DNA of 51,650 nt from Candidatus Aminicenantota bacterium (GCA_017883285.1 JADGNV010000083.1:1-51650); one strand, 5' to 3'; shown: positions 37,429-47,864, numbered from the stretch's first letter. The notes: a model not told the origin generated them from the letters alone. Made by a program: numbers and translations.

Positions 37429-38340
37429 GACGCGCGTCTTGGCGAGAGACTCCATATCCTCGACATTTCCCATCGCGAACGGCTTGGGCCAGCCCTTGCC
37501 GATCCGCTTGATCAATCCGATCAGGACCTTGCCCGGCCCGAGCTCGACGAAGGCGTCGAGCGACTCGCCGGCGAGGAGCTCCATGGATTTGTACCAGAGC
37601 ACGGGGCGGCTCACCTGCCGCTTCAGCGCGTCGCGCGCCTCGGCCCCGGTCCGGATGATCCGGGCGTCGACGTTGGTCACGATGGGGAACTTCGGGTCGC
37701 GGAATTCCGTGGCATCGAGATCGACGGCCAGCCGCTCCTCGGCGCTTTGCATCAGGGCCGAATGGAACGGGGCGCTCACGGGCAGCATGACCGAGCGCGG
37801 CGGCTTGGCGATCGCCAAGGCCTCTTCGACGGCCGCCTTGTGCCCGGCAATGACGATCTGCTCCGGACTGTTCCAGTTGGCGATCTGGACGACGCCCGAG
37901 GTGACCTGGGCGAGGGCCCGGGCCAGGTCCTCGTATGCCGCGCCCAGCACCGCGGCCATGGCCCCTTGGCCCACGGGCACGGCCTCCTGCATGTAACGGC
38001 CGCGCTTGTGGACGAGGCGCAGGGCGTCCTCGAAGCGGATCGCGCCGGCGGATACGAGGGCCGAATACTCGCCGAGGCTGTGGCCCGCGGCGATCACGGG
38101 GTCGCGGCCGTAGAGCGTATACGCCACGGTGCTCACAAGGAGCAGGGCCGGCTGGGTATTTGAGGTCAGCTTGAGCTCGTCCTCGGGGCCTTCGAAGCAC
38201 AGCTTCGAGATTTTGTAGCCGAGGGCTTCGTCCGCGCGGGCGAACATCGCCCGGGCCTCGTCGGAATGGTCGTGGAAGCTCTTGCCCATGCCCACGATCT
38301 GGGACCCCTGGCCGGGAAATAAAAACGCGTTTCGAGTCAT
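37417..38340 (-). CDS. fabD: Malonyl-CoA:ACP transacylase
   Basis: AFLFPGQGSQIVGMGKSF; GHSLGEYSALVSAGAI; converges with pgsA with 12-bp overlap. Confidence 0.96.
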   Translation of the reverse strand: MTRNAFLFPGQGSQIVGMGKSFHDHSDEARAMFARADEALGYKISKLCFEGPEDELKLTSNTQPALLLVSTVAYTLYGRDPVIAAGHSLGEYSALVSAGAIRFEDALRLVHKRGRYMQEAVPVGQGAMAAVLGAAYEDLARALAQVTSGVVQIANWNSPEQIVIAGHKAAVEEALAIAKPPRSVMLPVSAPFHSALMQSAEERLAVDLDATEFRDPKFPIVTNVDARIIRTGAEARDALKRQVSRPVLWYKSMELLAGESLDAFVELGPGKVLIGLIKRIGKGWPKPFAMGNVEDMESLAKTRVSIA

Positions 38341-38349
38341 GTCGTCTCC

Positions 38350-39033
38350 CTACTTCAGGGCGGCGGCCCGGATTTCGATGTCCGCCTGCATCCGGAGATT
38401 CTTGATCCAAAGCGCGGCCTGGTTCTCGTTCTTGGTTGACTGGATCTGGGCCTCGAGGGCGTCCAGGACTTCGATCATCGGCGGCGGCGTGCGGCCGAGC
38501 TTCACCTGCGCCGGCACGTACGTCTCGGCGTAGTAGGCTTCGATCTCGCGGAGCGACACGCCCGCGCCGTGGATGAAGCGGTTGGCGACGATCGTTTCGC
38601 TCAGGATCGCCTCTTCGAGATATGGCCGAAGGTCTTCGGCCTCGAGCCCGAAGGCGTCGAGCCGGGCCTTCGCCTCGTCGCGACCGATCCGGGCCAGGAG
38701 CCGCCCGAGCTCGAGGGCGACCTTCGCCGGATCCACGGGGGACCTCTCCCGGGCGAGATCGATCACGACCTTCCGGTCGATCAGCCGCTCGAGGATGTAG
38801 CGCCGCTTCTCCTCCGGGGCGGCCGACGGTCCCGATTCGACGAGGCCGAACGCCTCGGCGATCCGGACGTCGGCCAGGGTCACCACCAGGCCGTTCACGA
38901 TGGCGGCGACACCGTCCACGACCTCGGTCCGCTGCTGCGCCCGGGCCGCCCCGGACGGCCAGAGTCCGGCCAGCGCCCCCAGGAGGAGGGCCGCGGCCGC
39001 GCCTTGGATTCGGTTTCGCATCTTAGAAGACAT
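38350..39033 (-). CDS. SurA N-terminal-like periplasmic chaperone without obvious PPIase domain
   Basis: Signal peptide; VDGVAAIVNGLVVTLADVRIAEAFGL..LERLIDRKVVIDLA. Confidence 0.72.
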   Translation of the reverse strand: MSSKMRNRIQGAAAALLLGALAGLWPSGAARAQQRTEVVDGVAAIVNGLVVTLADVRIAEAFGLVESGPSAAPEEKRRYILERLIDRKVVIDLARERSPVDPAKVALELGRLLARIGRDEAKARLDAFGLEAEDLRPYLEEAILSETIVANRFIHGAGVSLREIEAYYAETYVPAQVKLGRTPPPMIEVLDALEAQIQSTKNENQAALWIKNLRMQADIEIRAAALK

Positions 39034-41767
39034 TCCCGATCGTTAGGAAGATGATGGGCTGTTTCCGGCCCTCCGGCGGCCGGACGTTCCAACCAAAATC
39101 GATCCGGAGCGGCCCGAGGGGCGTCCGGTAGCGGATGCCCACGCCGAAGGCGTCCTCGAGCTGGGCGAGATCGAAATTCTTCCGGTTGGCGAAAATGTTC
39201 CCCTTGTCGTAGAACACCGCGCCCGACAGGGCGGGCGCCGAGGCGAACAGGGGGAAACGCAGCTCGAAATTGAAGAGCAGCATGGCCTTGCCGCCGACCG
39301 GCATCTCCGAAACCGGGTCCTTCGGCCCCAGCCGGTCGAACGGCTCGCCCCGGAACGAGTTGCTCCCGCCCCCGAAGAACCGCTCGTGGATGGGGATGAG
39401 ACCCATGGCCGCCCCGCCCCGCACCGTCAGGCTGAAGTTCAGGGGTAAGACCGGCATGAAGCGCTGGTACTTGAAAAAGAACTTCAGGAAGTCGGATTCG
39501 GCCTTGAACAGCGGATAGGCCCACTCGGCCACCGCGCTGAAAAACGTCCCGCTCTCGGGATTGAAGGAGTCGTCGCGCCGGTCCCGGATGAGACTTTCGG
39601 AGACCGACGTCACGGAGAACGGAAAGTGCTGCCGGTCCACCTCGTTCTCGGCCACGTCGAGGAAGTAGAGCGTCGTGCTCGTCCAGTGCAGGGTCGTGAG
39701 CGACACCCAGCCGCCGCCGAGGGCCTTGAGCCCGCTCAGGCTGACGCCCCGCTGGTCGAAGCCGTAGCTCACCAGCTCCTCGCGCTCAATCCAGGCGTTG
39801 ACCGTCGTCTGGAGGGGCAGGCCGAGGATATAGCGGTCTCCCCAGGAGGCGACGGCCCGCTTCTCCCGGAGGCTGAACTGGGAGACCAGGCTGAGCTGGG
39901 CCGCCCGGCCGAAGACGTTGCCCATGATGAACTCGGCCGTGGCGCGCGGCCCGATCGCATTGTCCCAGAGGGCGAAACTCTGCGGCTCGGTCTTGGTCTC
40001 GAGCCCCACCCCGGCGCCGACGTAGAACCGCTCGCCCTCGCGGACGTTGACGACCAGATTCTCGGACTCGGCCGTCACCGGGATCTCCTCGATCTTCACC
40101 TCGGAGAAGATCCCAAGCTTTTCGAGCCCGTGCTTCGACTCCAGGATGAGGTCGGACCGGGCCGAGTCCCCTTCCCGCAGCTTGAGCTCCCGGTCGATCG
40201 TACTCCGGGCGGTGGCCTTGGCGCCGGTGACGACGATCTTGGCGATCTTCACCCGCCGCCCTTCGGCGATCGCGAAATCGACGGCGAACAGGCGCTCGCC
40301 GGACGGTTCCACCGATACGGTCACGGTCGTCCCGCGGACTCCCTGGTTGAGATAGAACGCCTCCAGACGCTCGATGTCTTTCCGGAGGCTGGGCTGGTAA
40401 AACGGGCCTTCCGTCCGGCTCGCGATCTGGCCCCGGAGGGTCGCTTCGTCGAACAGCCCGGCCCCGCGGAGGGTCAGGCGGCTGATCGTCTGCTGCGGGC
40501 CCTCCTCCACGGTGAAAATCGCGGTCATGTCCGGCCCAATCCGCCGGAAGCTCAGTTCGACGCGCGTCTCGAGGAACCCCCACGCTTCGTAGACCCGGAC
40601 GATCTGGGCCGGCATCTCGAAGAGCTTGGCCCCGCCGAGGCCGCCGAAAAGCGTCGACGTCTGGCCGAATCCCAGTTCCCGCTTCAGCTCCTCGGCCGTG
40701 AAGTTCCGGAGGCCTTCGAAGACGGCGTTGTAGATCTTGTAGGCCTGGCCGCGGTTCACTTCGTGGACGATGCGGATCTCGTCCGCGGTCTTCTCGATCG
40801 AAGATGTGGCCGTGGCGAAAACGTAGCCCTGACCGCGCAGATACGCCAGGACGCGCGCCTCGGACTGGGCAAGGCCCCACTCCTCGTAGATGCGTTCCTC
40901 CCAGATCGGGCGGACGATGTCCTCCGGCACCTGGGCCCCCCGGATCGTGATCCGGATCCTCTCATGCGGGACGACGATGAGCGAGAGGGCGACCGCCGCG
41001 GCCGTGTCGTCGAACGCCTCCCGCTCCAGACCGATCTCGGCCCGCGGGTAGCCCCGGGCGCCGTAGAAATCTTTGATCCGCCCGATGTCCGCCTCGAGCT
41101 CGGCCGGGACGTACGGCCGGCCTACGCGGGTCACCAGCATCTTCCGGATGTCCGCGGCCCCGACCCCGGGATTGCCGGTGATCTCGAAGCTCGTCACGGC
41201 GTAGCGCCGGCCGGCCGCGACCTCGAAGGCCACGTCCATCAGGGGCTCGTCCGCGACGCGCACGGACCGGGGATCGACCGCGGCCTTGAAGTAGCCGTCC
41301 TTCTTCAGGGCGGCGGCAAGCTCCGCGGCCGCTCGCCGGACCTTCTCCGGCGTATAATCGCCGTCAGGGCGCAGGGCGTAGAGCTCGTCCTTGAGTTTGC
41401 CGGCCGAGATCCCCTTTTCGGTCAGGATCTTGATCTTCCGGACCCGGAGCTTGCGGGCCAGGAGAAACGTCAGCCGGACCTCGGTCTCTCCGTCCTTCAC
41501 GACCTGGATGTCGGAAAAGAGGCCGGTCTGGAACAGCCGTTTGAGGGCGGCGTCCGTCCGCTTGATCGAATAAGGCTCGCCCGGGGCGAGGGTGACGAGG
41601 TTTTGGAAGTCAGGCCCCGCGGGCCCCCCGTCCACCTTGATCACGATCGAGGTTACAATGGCGGGGGTAGCGTGCGCCTCCGCCGCGGCGGAGGCGCACG
41701 CTACCCCCACGCCCACCGCCAGCAGGGCGAGCAGGCCGGCCCTAAAAGCGCTTCCGGACTTTTGCAT
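39023..41767 (-). CDS. BamA/TamA-family outer membrane assembly protein (POTRA repeats plus Omp85 barrel)
   Basis: Repeated POTRA-like units; barrel motifs RGEPFDRLGPKDP, GIRYRTPLGPLRIDFGW, terminal FLTIGNVF. Confidence 0.92.
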   Translation of the reverse strand: MQKSGSAFRAGLLALLAVGVGVACASAAAEAHATPAIVTSIVIKVDGGPAGPDFQNLVTLAPGEPYSIKRTDAALKRLFQTGLFSDIQVVKDGETEVRLTFLLARKLRVRKIKILTEKGISAGKLKDELYALRPDGDYTPEKVRRAAAELAAALKKDGYFKAAVDPRSVRVADEPLMDVAFEVAAGRRYAVTSFEITGNPGVGAADIRKMLVTRVGRPYVPAELEADIGRIKDFYGARGYPRAEIGLEREAFDDTAAAVALSLIVVPHERIRITIRGAQVPEDIVRPIWEERIYEEWGLAQSEARVLAYLRGQGYVFATATSSIEKTADEIRIVHEVNRGQAYKIYNAVFEGLRNFTAEELKRELGFGQTSTLFGGLGGAKLFEMPAQIVRVYEAWGFLETRVELSFRRIGPDMTAIFTVEEGPQQTISRLTLRGAGLFDEATLRGQIASRTEGPFYQPSLRKDIERLEAFYLNQGVRGTTVTVSVEPSGERLFAVDFAIAEGRRVKIAKIVVTGAKATARSTIDRELKLREGDSARSDLILESKHGLEKLGIFSEVKIEEIPVTAESENLVVNVREGERFYVGAGVGLETKTEPQSFALWDNAIGPRATAEFIMGNVFGRAAQLSLVSQFSLREKRAVASWGDRYILGLPLQTTVNAWIEREELVSYGFDQRGVSLSGLKALGGGWVSLTTLHWTSTTLYFLDVAENEVDRQHFPFSVTSVSESLIRDRRDDSFNPESGTFFSAVAEWAYPLFKAESDFLKFFFKYQRFMPVLPLNFSLTVRGGAAMGLIPIHERFFGGGSNSFRGEPFDRLGPKDPVSEMPVGGKAMLLFNFELRFPLFASAPALSGAVFYDKGNIFANRKNFDLAQLEDAFGVGIRYRTPLGPLRIDFGWNVRPPEGRKQPIIFLTIGNVF
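41663..41708. repeat. 46-bp perfect palindrome in signal-peptide region of the tamA-like gene
   Basis: GGGGGTAGCGTGCGCCTCCGCCGCGGCGGAGGCGCACGCTACCCCC, self-complementary with no mismatch. Confidence 0.95.
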
Positions 41768-44700
41768 CGAAGCTGATCCGTCCCCGCTCATCGCGCATGC
41801 CGACGAGCGAGAACATGTCGCTGAATTCCCATTCCAACCGGACGATCTCCTCGCGCTGCGAGGTCAGGTTGGTCGAATAGAGGAGCATGATGTTGCGCGA
41901 GATCTTCTTGCCCACCGTCAGGCGGGCGGTCATTTCGGACGAAGCGCCGAGGACGAAGGGATCGATCCGGAACCGGTCGAGGCTGAACAGCTGCTCGGCG
42001 CGCTTCTTCGCGTCCTCGACGAGCTGGGCCGAGAGAAGCGAGCCGGCGCCGAGCTGGGAGCTGGTGTCGTAGGAGTACGTCCGCTTGAAGGACTCGCCGA
42101 GGGCCAGCAGGGCCAGGACGTCTTCGGGCGGAAGCGGGGGCGAGGAGGTGAATTCCGGCCGCAGCCGGTCCACCAGCCCGGTGAGCGAGAACGTGACGCG
42201 GTAGTCCTTGAGATAGGTCTCGCCCTGGAAATCGAGATACGGATCGATGAATGTCGGGTTGAAGAAGCTCAGCCGCGCCCGGAGGACGCGGAACTTGCGG
42301 TCCTGGAAGGTGACGTCGCCCCGGATCCCCTCGATGTCGCCGAGGAGGACCGGCGCGTTGATTCCGCCGGTGACGGTCAGGTCGAACCGGCCCCGGATCC
42401 GGCCCATGGAGTTCTCGATGACGGCGTTGTCGTCCGCCCGGACGCGGATGTCGAGCGTCAGGTCGTCGAAGATCCCCTTCCCCGTCTTCGGCGCGGCGGG
42501 CGGACCGGAGGAGAGGGAGAACTTGTCCGTGAGCTCGCGCTTCCAGGACAGCGTTTTCACCTGGATGTCGCCGGTGAGGGCGAACCGCGTCTCGTCCTTG
42601 AATAGCCGGAGCGTGCCGTCGACCAAGGCCCGCGTCCGCTCGATCAGAGCGAGGACCAAATTCCGGCCCTCAACCCGGACGTCGATGAGCTCGATCCCGC
42701 CCTTGCCGAACCGGATCTCGCCCGAGCCGGACACATCCCCGCCGCCGAGCTTGGCCTGGAGCGTCCGGATCATAGCCCTGCCGTTCTGAATGCGGACGAG
42801 GCCGCTGAAGTCGTTGAGCGAGTGGGCGAAACCGGGAATCGGAAAGAGGGGGCCCTTGAAGTCGATGACGCCGTTGATGTCGGATGCCGCGCTACCGCCC
42901 TTGATGTCGAGGAGAAAATTGAGCTCGCCCTGCACGCCCTTCCATGGAAGAAGGAGGTTGAAGTTGAGTACGCGGCCCTTAAGTCCGACTTGGAAAGAGC
43001 CGTCTGGCTGGGGATAAGCGAAGGTCGCCTGGAAATCGCCATGACCGGGAGCGAGCGCTCCCTGGATCTTGGCCTCGACCCGGTCGTTCCGGTAGACCAA
43101 CTCCACCGTCCCGTCGGCCGTCGCCTGCTCGAGCGTCGCGAATTTCAAATCGCGGGCCGCGAATGTCCCGGACAACGCGTCCGTGTCCAGGTTGCCTTTT
43201 CCTTTGAGCGTCAGGTTGATCCGTCCGGCGGCCGAGGGCACGAGCGCGGAGAGGTCGACATCCTGAGCCGTCAGATCGAGATCGAAATTCCGGCTCTTGA
43301 ACCCCAGCGACCCCGCGCCCCGGATCCGGCCGCCGTAGAATCCGGCCTGCAGGTCGGGAAAGGCCAGGGTGTTCGCGGCGTCCGACCAGGTCATCATCCC
43401 CCGGACATCGGTCAGGGGCTGGCCGGCCAGCTCGGCCCGGGCGCTCGTGAAGCTCCCCGCCACTTCGATCGCCTTTCCCCTCACGAAGACCGTGAAATCC
43501 CCGGCCGCCCGGCCCTTGAGCGGGACCCGCACGTTGAGGGGCGGCAAGACCCGCTCGAGGCTCGCCTCCTCGGCCTTGATCCGGACCTCGACCTCGTTCG
43601 GCCGGGCGGCGAGGCGGACGTCGCCCCGCATCTCGGGGTCTTGGACCTTAAAAATCCCGGTTACCTCGTTCCGGACGACCTCCCCCGTTCCACCGACCGA
43701 CGCGACGTCGAACCGGTCGAAGCCGCCGGGGGCGACGGTGAAATCGATCTTGATCTGGGGATGAGAGAAGTCTCCGAGGATCTTGACCTCAACCAATCCG
43801 CGGCCGCGGATCTCGGGAAACGTCAGCTTTTCCTTGAGGAGGAGGGAGGTGAACTCGCGCGCCTGCCGGACGTCGCTCACCTCGCCCCGGATGCCGACCT
43901 GCACCCTCCGGTTGATGTCGATCGCGGCCTCGGCCTCGATGACGCCGAACGTCGTTTCCAGCTTCTTCGAGGAGACCGTGACGTTCTCGAATCCGTCCCA
44001 GGTCACATCGACCGGACCCCGCCAGGAGTAGCGGTTTACCAGGGGCGGCGTGAGCTCGTCCCGAAACTCGGCATGGGCCCGGAGGTGCTTGTTCTCAACG
44101 GAGAATTCGCCCCAAGCCGGCGATCGGACGGGATAGGGGATGTTCAGGTAACGGAGGATGGGGTCCAGATGGACCCCGCGCACGACGCCCGCCACTTTGT
44201 CGCCGCCGAACGTGATTTCCACCGATTCGGTCGGCGCCGCTCCCCTGCCGAAGAGAAACTCGACCCGGCCGCCGCCCGCGCCGCCGGCCTCGACTTTCCC
44301 CTCGGTTCGGCCGAGGGGAATGGAATTCAGGACGATGTCGTCGCTCGCGAAATCGGCCCGGACGTCGACTCGGCCGGCATGCCACTGGACCCGGCCTTGA
44401 CCGACCGCTGTTCCGCCCCAGGCGAAGGGGATCCCAAGCAGCCCGGCCACGACCGCCGCCGGAGCGTGGAGCTGGGCCCGGATGTCGATCTCCGGATCGT
44501 CCGGGTTCTTAAGCAGGCCTTCGGCCTTGAGAATGATTCCCCGGCCGTCGACCTCGATCTTCCGAAAAGCGAGCTCGCGGCCCTTGCCTTCCAGGACGGC
44601 CCGGATCCGCCCCGTGAGCGGCGCCTTGAGCGAGGGCGGCTGGAAGGAGCTTTCGGCCGCGTCAAGGAGGAGATGGAACGCCGCCTTATCCTGACGGAAG

Positions 44701-45155
44701 GAGGCCATCACTTTCCGCGCCGAAAATGTGCCCGCCCGCCCCGTATAGAAGACTTCGCCCCCGCGCACGACGCCGCTCTCGATGGAGACCGGAAACGGCA
44801 GGCCGAACTTAAACGGGCCGCCGGCCGCGGGGGCCGCCGCATCCCGAAGCCGGACGACGGGATGGTCGATGACGACCCGGAAGGACTTCTCGCGGCGGAA
44901 CAGGGCCGCGAACGGGACCCGGATCTCCGCCCGGTCGGCCGCGAACGAGGGCGACGTCGACACCGATCGGATGTTCTCGAGGACGAGGGCCGGAGGAAAC
45001 GCGGAGAGCTTGAGCGTGCCGAAATAGAACGAGGATTCGATCGCCGACCGGATCCGGCCGAGGATGAAGCTTCGCAGCCCCAGGCCGGCGCCGGCGAGCA
45101 GGACCAAGAGGACCGCGGAGACGATGAGCGGGTGGCGCCGCCGGTTCCGTTTCAT
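41742..45155 (-). CDS. TamB-like translocation/assembly module protein
   Basis: 1137 aa, N-terminal anchor, AsmA-like repeats, C-terminal GLVDRLRPEFTSSPPLPPEDVLALLALGESFKR..LGAGSLLSAQLVEDAKKRAEQLFSLDRFRIDP. Confidence 0.92.
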   Translation of the reverse strand: MKRNRRRHPLIVSAVLLVLLAGAGLGLRSFILGRIRSAIESSFYFGTLKLSAFPPALVLENIRSVSTSPSFAADRAEIRVPFAALFRREKSFRVVIDHPVVRLRDAAAPAAGGPFKFGLPFPVSIESGVVRGGEVFYTGRAGTFSARKVMASFRQDKAAFHLLLDAAESSFQPPSLKAPLTGRIRAVLEGKGRELAFRKIEVDGRGIILKAEGLLKNPDDPEIDIRAQLHAPAAVVAGLLGIPFAWGGTAVGQGRVQWHAGRVDVRADFASDDIVLNSIPLGRTEGKVEAGGAGGGRVEFLFGRGAAPTESVEITFGGDKVAGVVRGVHLDPILRYLNIPYPVRSPAWGEFSVENKHLRAHAEFRDELTPPLVNRYSWRGPVDVTWDGFENVTVSSKKLETTFGVIEAEAAIDINRRVQVGIRGEVSDVRQAREFTSLLLKEKLTFPEIRGRGLVEVKILGDFSHPQIKIDFTVAPGGFDRFDVASVGGTGEVVRNEVTGIFKVQDPEMRGDVRLAARPNEVEVRIKAEEASLERVLPPLNVRVPLKGRAAGDFTVFVRGKAIEVAGSFTSARAELAGQPLTDVRGMMTWSDAANTLAFPDLQAGFYGGRIRGAGSLGFKSRNFDLDLTAQDVDLSALVPSAAGRINLTLKGKGNLDTDALSGTFAARDLKFATLEQATADGTVELVYRNDRVEAKIQGALAPGHGDFQATFAYPQPDGSFQVGLKGRVLNFNLLLPWKGVQGELNFLLDIKGGSAASDINGVIDFKGPLFPIPGFAHSLNDFSGLVRIQNGRAMIRTLQAKLGGGDVSGSGEIRFGKGGIELIDVRVEGRNLVLALIERTRALVDGTLRLFKDETRFALTGDIQVKTLSWKRELTDKFSLSSGPPAAPKTGKGIFDDLTLDIRVRADDNAVIENSMGRIRGRFDLTVTGGINAPVLLGDIEGIRGDVTFQDRKFRVLRARLSFFNPTFIDPYLDFQGETYLKDYRVTFSLTGLVDRLRPEFTSSPPLPPEDVLALLALGESFKRTYSYDTSSQLGAGSLLSAQLVEDAKKRAEQLFSLDRFRIDPFVLGASSEMTARLTVGKKISRNIMLLYSTNLTSQREEIVRLEWEFSDMFSLVGMRDERGRISFDAKVRKRF

Positions 45156-45183
45156 GCTTCGCGCCCTTCCCTCGGGCCTCCTC

Positions 45184-45828
45184 CTATTTCTTGACCTTGC
45201 CCCAGTCCTTCAGGAACCGCTCGATCCCGAGGTCGGTCAGGGGGTGCCTGACCAGCTTCTCCATGACCGCATAGGGCACGGTGCAGATGTCGGCTCCGAT
45301 CAGGGCCGCGTCGACGATGTGGCGGGGATGGCGGACGCTGGCCACGATGACCTCGGTCGGATACGGGTCATTTTCGAAAATCGAGACGATCTCCTCGATG
45401 AGCCCCATCCCGTCCTGGGAAATGTCGTCCAGACGGCCGATGAACGGGCTGACGAACTTCGCCCCCGCCTTGGCCGCGAGGAGCGCCTGGGTCGAAGAGA
45501 AGATGAGCGTCGTATTGACCATGATCCCCTCGCCCGAGAGGACCTTGATCGCCTTGAGGCCTTCGATCGTGATCGGGATCTTGACCGCGATGTTCGGGGC
45601 GGCCTTGGCCAGCTCCCGTCCCTCCCGGATGATCTCGGGCGCCTTCTCCGAGATGCATTCCACGCTGATCGGGCCGGCCACGATCTCGGCGATGGCCTTG
45701 ATCAGGTCGGGAAAGGGCATGGTCTCCTTGGCCACGAGCGAGGGGTTGGTCGTCACCCCGTCCAGGATCCCCCAACTCGCGACGTCCCGGATCTCGTTGA
45801 GGTTCGCGGTATCGAGAAAGAATTTCAT
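45184..45828 (-). CDS. Fructose-6-phosphate aldolase/transaldolase-like
   Basis: [61 protein letters not shown]. Confidence 0.95.
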   Translation of the reverse strand: MKFFLDTANLNEIRDVASWGILDGVTTNPSLVAKETMPFPDLIKAIAEIVAGPISVECISEKAPEIIREGRELAKAAPNIAVKIPITIEGLKAIKVLSGEGIMVNTTLIFSSTQALLAAKAGAKFVSPFIGRLDDISQDGMGLIEEIVSIFENDPYPTEVIVASVRHPRHIVDAALIGADICTVPYAVMEKLVRHPLTDLGIERFLKDWGKVKK

Positions 45829-45900
45829 CGGTCCTCCCTCCCCCCGTCCGGTCCGCCGCTCCTCGGGCGGCCGCGGGGAGATTCCTGCGGATATTTCAAT

Positions 45901-46668
45901 TCATCGGATCTTATGCACGGAATTCGACAGCGTCCCGATCCCTTCGATCTGGACGTCCACCCGGTCGCCCGGCTGCATGGGCCCCACCCCGGCGGGCGTG
46001 CCCGTGGTGATGATGTCGCCCGGCAGGAGGGTCATGATCCGGGAGATGAAGCGGACGAGGAACGGGACGGAGAAAATCAGGTGCCGCGTATTCGACGACT
46101 GGCGCAGCTTGCCGTTGAGGAAGGTCTTGATCTCGAGGCTCGCGGGGTCGAGGTCCGCGGCGATGCACGGCCCGACCGCCGCGAACGTGTCGAACGACTT
46201 GGCCCGGGTGAACTGCTTGTCCTTCTCCTGGAGGTCGCGCGCGGTCACGTCGTTGAGGCAGGTATAGCCCAGGATGCGGTCCGCGGCCTCCGCCTCGTCG
46301 TCCAGCCGGTACGTTTTTCGCTTTATGACCACCGCGAGCTCGCCTTCGAAGTCCACCCGGCTTGACATTTCCGGATAGAGGATGGCGTCGTGGGGGCCGA
46401 TGACGGCCGTCGAGGGCTTGAGGAACAGGAGCGGCTCCACCGGCAGCGGGTTGCCCATCTCGGCGGCATGGTCCTTGTAGTTGCGGCCGACGGCCACGAT
46501 CTTCGACGGTTCCACGGGCGCCAGGAGCTTCACCGCGCCGATCGGGATCGCCGCGCCCTCCGGGGCGAAATCGGTGAAGATCGAGCCCCGCACCGGCAGG
46601 AGGGTCTCGTCCCGCAGGATCCCCCACCGGATGAGGCCTTCGTGTTCGAATCGGTAGATCTTCATCAT
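45901..46668 (-). CDS. Fumarylacetoacetate hydrolase family protein
   Basis: IVAVGRNYKDHAAEMGNPLPVEPLLFLKPSTAVIGPHD..VDFEGELAVVIKR..GYTCLNDVTARDLQ. Confidence 0.95.
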   Translation of the reverse strand: MMKIYRFEHEGLIRWGILRDETLLPVRGSIFTDFAPEGAAIPIGAVKLLAPVEPSKIVAVGRNYKDHAAEMGNPLPVEPLLFLKPSTAVIGPHDAILYPEMSSRVDFEGELAVVIKRKTYRLDDEAEAADRILGYTCLNDVTARDLQEKDKQFTRAKSFDTFAAVGPCIAADLDPASLEIKTFLNGKLRQSSNTRHLIFSVPFLVRFISRIMTLLPGDIITTGTPAGVGPMQPGDRVDVQIEGIGTLSNSVHKIR

Positions 46669-47864
46669 GGCTTCACCGTCCGGACGACGACGGAAACGGC
46701 CGTCGACTTCGGGCTTTCGTTGCCCGTCCGATCCACGGACGTAATAGCATATTCATACGTTGTGTTCTTTTCAATCGCCCGGTCCGTATACGTCGGCTCC
46801 GGGACGGGGACCGCGGTGACGCGGGCATAATTCGCCCCGCCCGCTACCCGCCGCCAGACATGGTAGCCGGCCAAGTCCTTGTCGCCGACGGCATCCCAGA
46901 TGAGGGTCACGAAATCCGGGCCCGCCAAGGCGCTCAGGTCGGCGGGGACGGCGGGCGGGAAGACGTCTTGCGGCCGGACCTCGACCGCGTCCGAGTCCTC
47001 GCTTTCGAGGAACGGCTCGGCCGCCGCGCCCGCGGCGCGGACGAAATAACGGTAGGTCGGGCCGAAGCTGAAATCACGGTCGGCGTAGACGACGTCTGCG
47101 ACCGGGACCGCATTGAGGCGGCGCGGCGGGCCGGCCGCGGCGGGGACGCCCGTCGCGTCCGGGGAGGCGGCCGCTTCGCTCCGGTAGATGATGAAACCCT
47201 TGACCAGCGGAGGCGCGGACCCGTCGAAATTCGTCGACGGGGCGGTCCAGCGGACTTCGATCCGGTCGGCGAACACCGCCGCCCGGACGCCGGCCGGAGG
47301 AGCGGCCAGGGCTTTCGGCTTGAACGCGATCTCGGAGGAAAAATCGGAGAGCCGCCCTTTTTTCGTGTCGCGGACCCGCAGGGCGAAGACGAACGTCCGT
47401 CCCGCCCACCTGGCCGGGTCGAGCCGGTAGACATACGCGGCGTTCGGCGGCGCCTTCGGCGCGGCGGATGAAGACGCGGGCTTTTTGTCTTTCGGAGTTC
47501 GGGCGGATTTGGGGGCCGGCTTCGCCGCGGCCGTTAGGATCGCCACCCGCTTGGCCCGCGCGGCGAAATCGCTTTCTTTCGGCGGGGCCGAAGGCTTGGC
47601 CCCGGGCCCGGGAGCGGGCGGGTCCGGCCTCTCCTCGAGCCAGATTTCGACTTCGGAGATTTCGTCGAGGGCCCGGCCGTCGATGTAGGCGGACGGGTTC
47701 GTCCACTCGAGCAGGACCAACCCACCGCGCTGGGCGGCTTTCAGGGTCTCGATCTTCTGGGGGACGAGCGTCAGCGGCGCCTGGACGCCGCCCTTCTTTC
47801 CGCAGGCGGGAACGACCAGGACGCAGGCGAGGACCGCCGCCGCGAAACGGGCTTTAGTCGTCAT
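46665..47864 (-). CDS. Fibronectin type III domain lipoprotein
   Basis: Lipobox VPACGKKGG; FN3-like units LTWD..DLAGYHVWRR..YTDRAIEKNTTYEYAITSVDRTGNES. Confidence 0.85.
   Translation of the reverse strand: MTTKARFAAAVLACVLVVPACGKKGGVQAPLTLVPQKIETLKAAQRGGLVLLEWTNPSAYIDGRALDEISEVEIWLEERPDPPAPGPGAKPSAPPKESDFAARAKRVAILTAAAKPAPKSARTPKDKKPASSSAAPKAPPNAAYVYRLDPARWAGRTFVFALRVRDTKKGRLSDFSSEIAFKPKALAAPPAGVRAAVFADRIEVRWTAPSTNFDGSAPPLVKGFIIYRSEAAASPDATGVPAAAGPPRRLNAVPVADVVYADRDFSFGPTYRYFVRAAGAAAEPFLESEDSDAVEVRPQDVFPPAVPADLSALAGPDFVTLIWDAVGDKDLAGYHVWRRVAGGANYARVTAVPVPEPTYTDRAIEKNTTYEYAITSVDRTGNESPKSTAVSVVVRTVKP

Noticed and set aside
39626-41776. 716-aa plus-strand ORF
   Set aside because: Antisense to the Omp85 gene; high-GC artefact
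42822-45194. 790-aa plus-strand ORF
   Set aside because: Antisense to tamB-like gene, high-GC artefact
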